Assembly: GCA_964631745.1 (NCBI GenBank)
Contig: CAZVWV010000161.1
Span: 1 to 7,644 of the forward strand
Source: CAZVWV01 sp964631745
Lineage (GTDB): Bacteria > Bdellovibrionota_C > UBA2361 > JBGSMV01
Direction of reading: 5' to 3'
Length of the DNA: 7,644 nt
Positions 1-5,944 of the stretch are shown here, piece after piece. The translations under genes were made by a program, and so were the position numbers. The notes under the pieces were generated by a model. It ran no database searches and had not been told where the DNA came from. It saw only the letters and a list, made by a program, of their open reading frames with translations. Every line of letters starts with the position of its first letter. Within the stretch, counting starts at the first letter, position 1.

Positions 1-19
1 CGTCGGCGCTACTTAATAT

Positions 20-41
20 CCCTGCTTCGCCCGGGGTTTTT
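20..41 (+). terminator. possible intrinsic terminator reading rightward
   Basis: A short hairpin (CCCTG at 20-24, seven-base loop, CGGGG at 32-36, with one G-U pair) is followed directly by five T at 37-41. It has the layout of a small Rho-independent terminator on the plus strand. It would serve a gene lying left of the window and convergent with the glycosyltransferase gene that ends at 65. The stem is only 5 bp, so it may be chance. Confidence 0.3.
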
Positions 42-64
42 GAGCAAATACATCATAGACACTC

Positions 65-2023
65 TTACAAGAACTCAGGGTTGATCCATACGGCGTGGTC
101 GTTGGTGTTCCCGTCACCGCTATCTAACACTACCAATTCTAAGTTTTCCACCTTTTCAACGGCTAGGTTGAGCGAAATGGGCGAAGTGCCTGGTTTGACC
201 ACCACAGAGCGCCACAACACGCGTCCGTCTCCCCTCACTTCAAAAACCACTGAACCGCCACTTTCGTTCTGAGTCGGTAACGCGTCCGGCATGGCAACAA
301 AGGCATTAAAGCTTTTGACGGACTTCCTAACAGCGAATTTTAAATTTGATCTGGCGTGCACCCCGAGTCCATGTTGGTATTCTTTTCCGCCCACAATTAT
401 CTTTTTTCCAGTGACGGTAAGATCTTGCTTAGGGTCCCCCCATTCCTGATATCCGTTTTCGGCTTTTAACCCGCTGATAGCCACGTCAGGGAAAGGTTTT
501 ACATTAGGGTCATAGACCGGTGAAGCAAACTCGTTTTTAACGGCGCACCGCGCACAACGCAGATCCCAGATCTTTAACCAAGCCAGCTTAGAGATAGCAG
601 CATCCGATATCGGTTTTGAGTAGGTTAGCGGCGAGAAAACACCGAAGCACAGCATCACCAGAGAGATAAGAAGTATCAGCACAAAGTTCTTCTGCTTCGC
701 GCTAACCGTGAATCGCCCCAAATTAGTTACGGCTTCAAACACAAACGCAAACATTACCCATGACAATATCAACGGCACAAAGTAATGGTACAGGTACATG
801 ACCCGCCCAAGCTGAGAGATTAATCCCATGTAAAAAATATATCCGAACATGTAGGCGGCCATCTCGCCGGTATAGCTGCGCTTCAGGACCGCCCCTGTAA
901 GAGCAGAACCAACCACCAAACCAAAACCTAACACTAATCCCAGAAGCCCTAGGGCCCAACCCGCAGGATTTGCTTGCAGATAAAGATATCGCGTTACATC
1001 ATCCGTAGTTTCCCAGCGATAATTAATGGAACGCCCACCAAAAGGCCAAAGAAACGAGGGGCTGCCAAGTTCGCCGACCTTGCAAAGATTGAGCTTAGGG
1101 ACTCCGCGCTGATACTGGCTGGCATATCTTAAGTTATCCCGAAGCAAAATTGGGAAATCCCAGAGATGGCGCGGCCTCGCCCCTTCCAGAACCTTTTTAA
1201 CTTCAGCAGAAGCACCGTAAAATCCCTTATGAGATAAAACCGGATTTAGAGTTCTCCCTAACGCAAAGTGAATCTGCCAAACTGCCGACCATATGACTAG
1301 CGCCGGAATAAGAGACCACACTAAAAATGTCACTAACGCCCCGCCGCCAAGCCGGGCCTTACGAAAGCAGAGCACCAGCCCAAAAGCCAAGAGGACCAGT
1401 CCCGTAGCCTTGGTTGCTAAGGCGAGTGCGCTTGCCACCCCAAACCCTAACGCTAAAAATCGGAGCCGCTTTCCGTTGGAGAGATCACGGTAGAGCACCT
1501 GATAAAAACAAAGCGCCAGGCAGACAAAAAAGATCAGCGGGGCATCCAGCATGGCAGAGCGTGCATGCACGATAAGGGCGTTATCAAAGAGGTAAAGAGC
1601 GCTTAGGCACGTCGCGACCCAGGCCCGCGACGTGATCTGATAAAATAAAAAGTACAGCACCAGCCCAGTCAGACACCCCAACAAGCTCGAAAAGAAACGG
1701 TATCCTGCAAAGGAGAAATTGTCGGGTAAACCTTGAGCATGGTCGGTTCCAATAAAGGTGTTGTCGACTGGGTTAGCGTCTAAAAGTTTTTCTCCCGCAG
1801 CAATTAACAACTTGCCCAGCGGAGGATGGGGCTCCATAAAAAATATCCCGTTCAGATATTTTTGGGCGCTGGCGATGTGATAATTTTCATCCCAGAAAAG
1901 GGCAGTGGGCTCGGAATATCCCCGAAAATAGGTAAAATACCCAATAAGTAAGACGAGCACCGGCCCCAGGGCCAGCAGCGTTTTTTTTATTCTTAGGCCT
2001 TGCCAAAACACGCTACGGGACAC
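65..2023 (-). CDS. PMT-type (GT39) membrane glycosyltransferase with C-terminal NPCBM domain
   Basis: Polytopic inner-membrane glycosyltransferase that probably moves a sugar from a polyprenyl-phosphate carrier to a periplasmic acceptor, as in the protein O-mannosyltransferase family. From the chosen GTG start the product has 652 residues. The first membrane helix (about 15-33) is followed by an acidic W-D-E (44-46) and HPPLGK (66-71), the hallmark first loop of PMT proteins. ARSAMLD (154-160), TKATG (204-208) and YLYHYFVP (410-417) also fit, within many hydrophobic helices up to about 465. Residues about 517-652 form an NPCBM-like carbohydrate-binding domain (GLGVHARS, VRGDGRVLW, DHAVWINPEF). 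A CARC pair (490-493) sits at the junction. An ATG at 2176 is in frame, but its first 51 codons would overlap the upstream gene in another frame and resemble no PMT N-terminus, so GTG 2023 is preferred although its ribosome site is weak. It is the last gene of a three-gene operon. The acceptor and sugar are unknown. Confidence 0.85.
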   Translation of the reverse strand: MSRSVFWQGLRIKKTLLALGPVLVLLIGYFTYFRGYSEPTALFWDENYHIASAQKYLNGIFFMEPHPPLGKLLIAAGEKLLDANPVDNTFIGTDHAQGLPDNFSFAGYRFFSSLLGCLTGLVLYFLFYQITSRAWVATCLSALYLFDNALIVHARSAMLDAPLIFFVCLALCFYQVLYRDLSNGKRLRFLALGFGVASALALATKATGLVLLAFGLVLCFRKARLGGGALVTFLVWSLIPALVIWSAVWQIHFALGRTLNPVLSHKGFYGASAEVKKVLEGARPRHLWDFPILLRDNLRYASQYQRGVPKLNLCKVGELGSPSFLWPFGGRSINYRWETTDDVTRYLYLQANPAGWALGLLGLVLGFGLVVGSALTGAVLKRSYTGEMAAYMFGYIFYMGLISQLGRVMYLYHYFVPLILSWVMFAFVFEAVTNLGRFTVSAKQKNFVLILLISLVMLCFGVFSPLTYSKPISDAAISKLAWLKIWDLRCARCAVKNEFASPVYDPNVKPFPDVAISGLKAENGYQEWGDPKQDLTVTGKKIIVGGKEYQHGLGVHARSNLKFAVRKSVKSFNAFVAMPDALPTQNESGGSVVFEVRGDGRVLWRSVVVKPGTSPISLNLAVEKVENLELVVLDSGDGNTNDHAVWINPEFL

Positions 2024-2052
2024 TTTATCATTTAAGCTTCGTTTACCACGCT

Positions 2053-2793
2053 TCAGAGCAGCCCACGCACAAAGCCTTTGGCTGTGGCGAAAGACTCTGG
2101 GATACCGATATCTAAGAATTTGTCTGAGTCCGACGGAAATGCGTAAAAGCCAGCTCCGATCCACTGCGGAAAGCACTCATTTTCAAGAGAGATAGGCCTT
2201 CCCTGTGGGATGGCTTGTAGGAGCGCACGATTGATCAAGTACACCCCCGCGTTCACCCAGCCAGGGCCAGCCTCGGCGATTTTCTCCTCAAATCGAATAA
2301 TTCTACCATCGTGCTCTGCGATAACCTGCCCAAAACGGGCGGCGGAATTCATATGGGTCACAACAATGGTGGAGCTGGCCTTGCGCCCAGCGTGAAATGC
2401 GTACAATCCACCTAAATCAAACTCGCAATACGAGTCCCCATTCAGAACTAAGATCTCGGAATGCTGGCACTTTGGGAGCGCGTTTCGTAATGCTCCGGCT
2501 GTGCCTAACGGTTGGACTTCGACGGAATACTGAATCTCCAAATCTCCAAGCCGCGCCCCAAAAGCCTCTTCAACTTTTTCAGCCATGTAACCGGTGCAAA
2601 GCACCACTTTTCTAACCCCTGCACCTTCAAGCTGGCGAAGCAAATAATACAACCAAGGCTGCCCGTCCACTGGCGCCAGCACCTTGGGTCTGTCTCTTAC
2701 GGCCTCCTTAAGACGCGTGCCTTTGCCACCAGCCAGAATCAGCACGCTGATTTGAGGAATTTCGATAATTTGTGTGGCGCTAATATCTGGCAC
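2053..2793 (-). CDS. sugar-1-phosphate nucleotidyltransferase, HddC-like
   Basis: Cytoplasmic nucleotidyltransferase that activates a sugar 1-phosphate to an NDP-sugar. The 246-residue product has the full family signature: AGGKGTRL (21-28) and RPKVLAPV (35-42) for nucleotide and phosphate binding, PLGTAGAL (95-102), LNGD with the metal-binding Asp120, FEEK (168-171), NAGVYLI (181-187) and a second metal Asp228 in FLDIGIPE. The FYAF...FLDIGIPESF ending and the LNGDSYC motif are closest, from memory, to D-glycero-D-manno-heptose 1-phosphate guanylyltransferases (HddC/GmhD). A mannose- or glucose-1-phosphate nucleotidyltransferase cannot be excluded. The start is GTG at 2793 with a purine-rich AGGTAAGAG just upstream. 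It follows the epimerase gene after 19 bases and is 29 bases from the preferred glycosyltransferase start, so the three are probably cotranscribed. No heptose isomerase or kinase is in the window, so the sugar remains undecided. Confidence 0.88.
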   Translation of the reverse strand: MPDISATQIIEIPQISVLILAGGKGTRLKEAVRDRPKVLAPVDGQPWLYYLLRQLEGAGVRKVVLCTGYMAEKVEEAFGARLGDLEIQYSVEVQPLGTAGALRNALPKCQHSEILVLNGDSYCEFDLGGLYAFHAGRKASSTIVVTHMNSAARFGQVIAEHDGRIIRFEEKIAEAGPGWVNAGVYLINRALLQAIPQGRPISLENECFPQWIGAGFYAFPSDSDKFLDIGIPESFATAKGFVRGLL

Positions 2794-2812
2794 TTAACTC
2801 TTACCTGAACAG

Positions 2813-3748
2813 TTAGACGTTTTTTAAGGGCGAGCGTTTAAGCATGCGGTAACCCTTAATAAGCTCGGGAATTCCCTGGTCTAAAGTGCGCTTGGCTTCA
2901 AACCCGGCCTTCCTCAAACGCTCACTCGATACGATGTAGTTACGTTTGTCCGGATCGCTGCCCACTTCAGAAAAATGAAGATAGAACTCAGGCACGAACT
3001 CCTTTACCTTTAATGCTAACTGCTCTTTTGAAAGATTGGCCGAATCCAACCCAAGATTGTAAGGCTTGCCAACCATCTTGGTGAAATTAGCAAGACAGTG
3101 CATGAAGCAATCGGCTACATCCCTTACATGCACGAAGTTTCGCTTAAAATCTTTCTCAAATAGAACCAAGTAGCGGTCGGTCACGGCCGCGTAAACAAAA
3201 TGGTTTACCAAAAGATCAATTCGCATGCGCGGCGAAAACCCAAATACCGTCGCCAAGCGAAGCGTCACGGCGCTGCCCGAGTCAAGCAGTTCGCGCTCGG
3301 CGTCACACTTGGTCTGACCATACAGTGAGATAGGTTCAAGTGGGGTATCCTCTGTGCAAAATGTATCACCGCTTTGAGTGCCGTAACCGCTGTTGGTGGT
3401 GGGATAGATAAGCGCCTGCGATTTGCTTTTTAATTTATTTAAACTCTTAATAGCGTCGAAGTTTACCGAGGTGGTCATCAGAGGATCGCGGTCACAAGCC
3501 GGAGCCCCTACGATGGCCGCCAAAGGAATGATCGCATCCACGTTTTTTAAAAGCGTTGCTAAGAGTTTCTCGTCTCTGACATCGCCAAATACAAACTCGT
3601 AGTTGGGGTTGTGACAGAGATGAAAATTGCTCATCTGGCCAAAGAGCAAATTATCTAAAGCGGTTACCTTAAAGCCAGCATCCAATAGGTGCTCACACAA
3701 CACCGACCCTAAATATCCACACCCGCCTGTTACTAAAACCTTTTGCAT
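2813..3748 (-). CDS. extended-SDR NAD-dependent sugar epimerase/dehydratase
   Basis: Cytoplasmic NDP-sugar-modifying enzyme of the extended short-chain dehydrogenase family (UDP-glucose 4-epimerase/dTDP-glucose dehydratase type). The 311-residue product opens with the Rossmann motif TGGCGYLG (7-14). Asp32 at the end of strand 2 favours NAD over NADP. The catalytic set is TTNS (117-120) with Tyr143 and Lys147 in YGQTK, and RNFVHVRDVA (203-212) is the usual substrate-side motif. The start is ATG 3748, preceded by AAGGAG three bases away. A longer frame reaching 3853 adds 35 residues that lack any family resemblance, run across the Shine-Dalgarno and place the Rossmann fold too far inside. It is the first gene of the operon with the nucleotidyltransferase and the GT39 enzyme, which suggests it tailors the sugar they use. 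The exact reaction (epimerisation, dehydration or reduction) cannot be read from sequence alone. Confidence 0.88.
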   Translation of the reverse strand: MQKVLVTGGCGYLGSVLCEHLLDAGFKVTALDNLLFGQMSNFHLCHNPNYEFVFGDVRDEKLLATLLKNVDAIIPLAAIVGAPACDRDPLMTTSVNFDAIKSLNKLKSKSQALIYPTTNSGYGTQSGDTFCTEDTPLEPISLYGQTKCDAERELLDSGSAVTLRLATVFGFSPRMRIDLLVNHFVYAAVTDRYLVLFEKDFKRNFVHVRDVADCFMHCLANFTKMVGKPYNLGLDSANLSKEQLALKVKEFVPEFYLHFSEVGSDPDKRNYIVSSERLRKAGFEAKRTLDQGIPELIKGYRMLKRSPLKNV

Positions 3749-3751
3749 GCG

Positions 3752-3757
3752 CTCCTT
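3752..3757 (-). promoter_or_regulatory. Shine-Dalgarno fixing the epimerase start
   Basis: AAGGAG on the minus strand lies three bases before ATG 3748. It is the best ribosome-binding match near this gene and decides for the shorter, 311-residue product. Confidence 0.7.
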
Positions 3758-3797
3758 ATAGCACGTTACTTTTTGATGCATTAGTAGTCTTACAGGA

Positions 3798-3826
3798 TTG
3801 AGAGTTTCGCGCGAGCCTGAGATAAT
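3798..3826 (+). promoter_or_regulatory. sigma70-type promoter of tatB-tatC with extended -10
   Basis: TTGAGA (3798-3803, 5 of 6 to the -35 consensus), a spacer of exactly 17 bases and GATAAT (3821-3826, 5 of 6 to the -10 consensus). A TG at 3818-3819 sits one base before the -10, an extended -10 element. Transcription would start near 3833, giving a leader of about 26 bases before the tatB GTG. The divergent epimerase gene begins at 3748, so its promoter must share this 110-base region. A minus-strand TATTAT overlaps this -10, but no convincing -35 goes with it. Confidence 0.65.
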
Positions 3827-3858
3827 AGCCAGTAACCATAATAAATTAGGCAATTTAC

Positions 3859-4224
3859 GTGTTCGGTGTCAGTCTTCCAGAGTTATTAGTAATTTTTGCG
3901 GTGGCCTTAATTGTCTTCGGGCCCGAACGGCTGCCGGAGATCGCTCGCACAATTGGGAAAGTCGCAGCCGATCTTCGCCGAGCTTCGGACCAGGTTCGGC
4001 GTGAGTTTTACAATTCAGTCTACAAACCGGCCGATGATGTGGGCAAACGAATTGGCCAGGAAGTTAGGAACTTGACTACCATTCCGGTTCAGCCGCACCC
4101 TGAAATATCGGATAGTGCCCTCAAGAAAGAAGAATCAAAGGGTGAAAATATAGAAAAGGTGGAGCGCCAAAGTTCCGCTTTATCGGCAACAGGCGAAACT
4201 AAGAGAGACGATCGGCATGAGTGA
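3859..4224 (+). CDS. tatB: Sec-independent protein translocase subunit TatB
   Basis: Inner-membrane subunit of the twin-arginine translocase, which exports folded proteins. With TatC it forms the receptor for RR signal peptides. The 121-residue product has the classic layout: a very short periplasmic N-terminus, one membrane helix (about 5-20), a GP hinge (21-22), an amphipathic helix (about 23-55) and a charged hydrophilic tail. FGPERLPEIARTIGK is typical of the TatA/B family. Glu8 in the SLPELL segment aligns with the conserved Glu8 of TatB, where E. coli TatA has Gln, so TatB is preferred over TatA. It starts at GTG 3859, with AGG eight bases upstream. The last 8 bases overlap the start of tatC, so translation is probably coupled. 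No separate tatA is present in the window, so it lies elsewhere or this protein serves both roles. Confidence 0.88.
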   Translation: MFGVSLPELLVIFAVALIVFGPERLPEIARTIGKVAADLRRASDQVRREFYNSVYKPADDVGKRIGQEVRNLTTIPVQPHPEISDSALKKEESKGENIEKVERQSSALSATGETKRDDRHE

Positions 4225-4987
4225 TCCGAATCTGATTCATGAAAAAGAGATGGGACTATTTGAGCATCTGGCTGAACTGCGCAGATGTCTTGTGGCCATA
4301 GCTCTTTCTGTATGCGCTGGCGCAGCGCTGACTTACGGCTACAGTCGAGAGATCGTGGCTATCCTATCAAAACCCTACCATGACTCGTTTTCTAATAATT
4401 TATTAATCGGAACAGGTCCGGCAGAAGCTTTCATTTTACATATGAAACTCGCAATCTTTGCCGGTTCGTTGCTGGCCTCCCCCATGATTTTTTATCAGCT
4501 TTGGCGCTTCATCGCTCCCGGACTTTACCCACCTGAGCGCAAGATGGTGCTTCCCTTCGTTTTAGTAAGCACCTGCCTATTTATCGGCGGCGTAGTTTTT
4601 TGCTACCATGCCGTGTTTCCCCTGGCATTTGGTTTTTTTCATGACGAATACGCTGTAATGGGTATCACACCGACCATTCGCATGAGTGAGCACCTTTCAA
4701 TGATCGCCCAATCCATGCTCGCCTTTGGTGCTGTTTTTGAGCTGCCCGTCCTGGCTTTCTTTCTAGGCCGCGCCGGAATTATCGATGCGCCCATGCTTAT
4801 CTCCGGATTTCGTTACGCCGTAATTGTAATCTTTATCGCGGCCGCCATTTTTACCCCGCCTGATGTGTTTTCACAGATGGCCATGGCGGTTCCGCTTATG
4901 GTGCTGTATGGGCTCAGTATATTAATCGTGAAATATTTTGGTAAGAAAAAGGCAGTTAACGAAGCGGCCCCGCCACCCGTTAATTAA
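4217..4987 (+). CDS. tatC: Sec-independent protein translocase subunit TatC
   Basis: Six-helix inner-membrane core of the twin-arginine translocase, which binds the RR signal peptide on the cytoplasmic side. The 256-residue product carries the family landmarks in order: FEHLAELRRC (15-24) at the N-terminal cytoplasmic face, YQLWRFIAPGLYPPERK (93-109) with the signal-peptide-contacting Glu107, PLAFGF (135-140), AFGAVFELPV (169-178) with membrane Glu175, and TPPDVFSQ (213-220), which matches E. coli TatC exactly. The length is normal for the family. ATG 4217 lies inside the end of tatB. The stop at 4985-4987 is only four bases from the stop of the convergent unknown gene. Confidence 0.96.
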   Translation: MSDPNLIHEKEMGLFEHLAELRRCLVAIALSVCAGAALTYGYSREIVAILSKPYHDSFSNNLLIGTGPAEAFILHMKLAIFAGSLLASPMIFYQLWRFIAPGLYPPERKMVLPFVLVSTCLFIGGVVFCYHAVFPLAFGFFHDEYAVMGITPTIRMSEHLSMIAQSMLAFGAVFELPVLAFFLGRAGIIDAPMLISGFRYAVIVIFIAAAIFTPPDVFSQMAMAVPLMVLYGLSILIVKYFGKKKAVNEAAPPPVN

Positions 4988-5002
4988 CACGTCAATTAAC
5001 AC
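4979..5002. repeat. palindrome and 9-bp direct repeat at the convergent tatC end
   Basis: A perfect 10-bp palindrome GTTAATTAAC (4979-4988) covers the tatC stop. AATTAACAC occurs twice, at 4982-4990 and 4994-5002, twelve bases apart, spanning both convergent stop codons. There is no GC-rich stem or T-run, so it is not an intrinsic terminator. It may be a small tandem duplication. Confidence 0.4.
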
Positions 5003-5381
5003 AGTCGCTATGGTCGGTGAGCAGAAGGTCCCGCAGCGCCAATCCCATCGCCACTCTTAACGAGCTGCCGGTCGATTCGATCGGACCAATCTGCGCCTTT
5101 AACACCGTCTTATAACAAAAAGTAGTGTTGGTTAACTCAAGACCTGCGTGGAATAGTATTGCCTGTCGACTTTCGACTTGTTCGACCATCTGTTCAACCG
5201 TCGGCAGCCAAAGATAAGTCGAGCGCAACTCTTTCGGGGTCATACCTTCGGGATCGACCAAGATGGAGATGCGCGTGGGCTCCTGCCGTATCGACACCTC
5301 GTCACCAATCTCCGGCCGCCACACTAGTCCGGCCAGCTCCAAATGAGACGCAATCTGCAAAAAAGGCTGATAATCACTCAC
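4992..5381 (-). CDS. uncharacterised 129-residue protein
   Basis: I do not recognise a characterised family. The product has no signal peptide or membrane helix and looks like a small soluble, mixed alpha/beta cytoplasmic protein. Visible features are WRPEIGDEVSIR (21-32), a strand-like RISILVDP (37-44), an aromatic YLWLPTVEQMVEQVE (56-70) and a C-terminal helix GSSLRVAMGLALRDLLL (105-121). The W-x-P-x-x-G-D and W-L-P-x-x-x-Q segments recall small conserved hypothetical proteins seen in bacteria and phages, but this is from memory and unverified. It starts at GTG 5381, with AAGGTAG 8-10 bases upstream. A stop lies seven codons upstream with no better start between. The gene is convergent with tatC, four bases apart. 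The frame is intact and codon use is like its neighbours, so it is probably a real gene. Confidence 0.7.
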   Translation of the reverse strand: MSDYQPFLQIASHLELAGLVWRPEIGDEVSIRQEPTRISILVDPEGMTPKELRSTYLWLPTVEQMVEQVESRQAILFHAGLELTNTTFCYKTVLKAQIGPIESTGSSLRVAMGLALRDLLLTDHSDCVN

Positions 5382-5493
5382 TGTTAGATCTACCTTTATC
5401 TACTAATCGACAAATTCGCAATTATGCTTAACTGCAATACGCGAGCCTCCCTAAAATTTAGATGCGTTAACCCGCAGAGATCACTGAGGATCG

Positions 5494-5790
5494 TTAATTT
5501 ATAGAATGGTCGTTCGAAGAATCATCAGAATCACCCGTTTTTTCCGAGCGGGCGCGCGATGCTTCCGGCTGGGCGTACAGATAAGCTGCAAAAAATACAA
5601 CCGCGGCCAAGACCGCCAAGCTAAAGAAAAAACGTAAGGCCTGCCCTATAAAAAGTCCCGCTAACAAGAGTACGATCCCAGCTAATTCGCCATTCTCCTG
5701 GATCCAGATACGAACTTCGGTCCATTTTTCCTTAGCACAGCTTAACCACTCTTCGCGTGATTTTTCTCTAATCTTCACAAGTGGATTCAT
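5494..5790 (-). CDS. small membrane protein of unknown function
   Basis: A 98-residue protein with a charged, Trp-containing N-terminal stretch (about 1-33, KIREKSREEW...KEKWTEVRIWI) likely to be helical and membrane-proximal. A long hydrophobic region follows (about 36-73), enough for two closely spaced membrane helices broken near GQALR. The tail is hydrophilic and acidic (EKTGDSDDSSND). There is no Sec cleavage site or known domain. It starts at ATG 5790 with a good AAGGTG five bases upstream. The gene is divergent from the cytochrome c gene, sharing a 154-base region with a palindromic operator-like site, so the two may be co-regulated. A role as a small envelope or electron-transport accessory protein is only a guess from position. 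Confidence 0.7.
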   Translation of the reverse strand: MNPLVKIREKSREEWLSCAKEKWTEVRIWIQENGELAGIVLLLAGLFIGQALRFFFSLAVLAAVVFFAAYLYAQPEASRARSEKTGDSDDSSNDHSIN

Positions 5791-5836
5791 ACATTCACCT
5801 TAAGGTCACTAAAGCTCAAGCTCTCAAACTTGGCTC

Positions 5837-5864
5837 TTGTGGCATATTATACTTGTAATATGAT
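5837..5864 (+). promoter_or_regulatory. possible cytochrome c gene promoter
   Basis: TTGTGG (5837-5842), a 16-base spacer and TATGAT (5859-5864, 5 of 6 to the -10 consensus). The -35 is poor (3 of 6), as expected if an activator is needed. An alternative -10, TATACT at 5848-5853, lacks a -35. The inverted repeat at 5843-5862 lies between and over these elements. Confidence 0.25.
5843..5862. promoter_or_regulatory. operator-like inverted repeat between divergent genes
   Basis: CATATTA (5843-5849) and its exact reverse complement TAATATG (5856-5862) flank a six-base spacer, giving a 20-bp dyad. It lies between the start codons of the membrane protein (5790) and cytochrome c (5945) and covers the candidate -10 elements on both strands. 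A dimeric regulator bound here could block both promoters. The regulator is not identifiable from sequence. Confidence 0.5.
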
Positions 5865-5875
5865 CAGTTCGTCTA
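5846..5875 (-). promoter_or_regulatory. promoter of the 98-residue membrane protein gene
   Basis: On the minus strand a perfect TATAAT (5851 down to 5846) follows TAGACG (5875-5870, 4 of 6) after an 18-base spacer. Transcription would start near 5839, about 49 bases before the ATG at 5790. The -10 sits inside the left arm of the inverted repeat. Confidence 0.4.
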
Positions 5876-5934
5876 GATTGAGGCTTGCATACGCGGGTTA
5901 GTTCATTATTTAGCAAGCTTCAACACGTTTATTT

Positions 5935-5938
5935 GGAG
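5935..5938 (+). promoter_or_regulatory. Shine-Dalgarno fixing the cytochrome c start
   Basis: GGAG six bases before ATG 5945. It selects the start that places the signal peptide at the N-terminus and excludes an in-frame TTG at 5885 that would add 20 residues ahead of the signal sequence. Confidence 0.7.
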
Positions 5939-5944
5939 TCACGC

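Noticed and set aside
81..272. Plus-strand open frame opposite the NPCBM domain
   Set aside because: It lies wholly antisense to conserved coding sequence and its product has low-complexity Ser/Thr/Pro composition with no motif.
735..959. Second minus-strand frame inside the glycosyltransferase gene
   Set aside because: A frame shadow of the membrane-helix coding region. No family likeness.
2397..2808. Plus-strand open frames opposite the nucleotidyltransferase gene
   Set aside because: The other strand encodes a complete, motif-rich enzyme. These frames show no domain or ribosome site.
3749..3853. N-terminal extension of the epimerase
   Set aside because: The in-frame extension crosses the AAGGAG site and the divergent promoter region and puts the Rossmann motif 35 residues too far in.
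5451..5476. Possible terminator after the 98-residue gene (TGCG/CGCA stem at 5463-5476 and AT-rich palindrome at 5451-5461)
   Set aside because: Only a 4-bp stem with an interrupted T-run. Too weak to annotate as a terminator.
5885..5944. TTG start extending cytochrome c by 20 residues
   Set aside because: The Sec signal peptide and GGAG both point to ATG 5945. The extension would bury the signal sequence.
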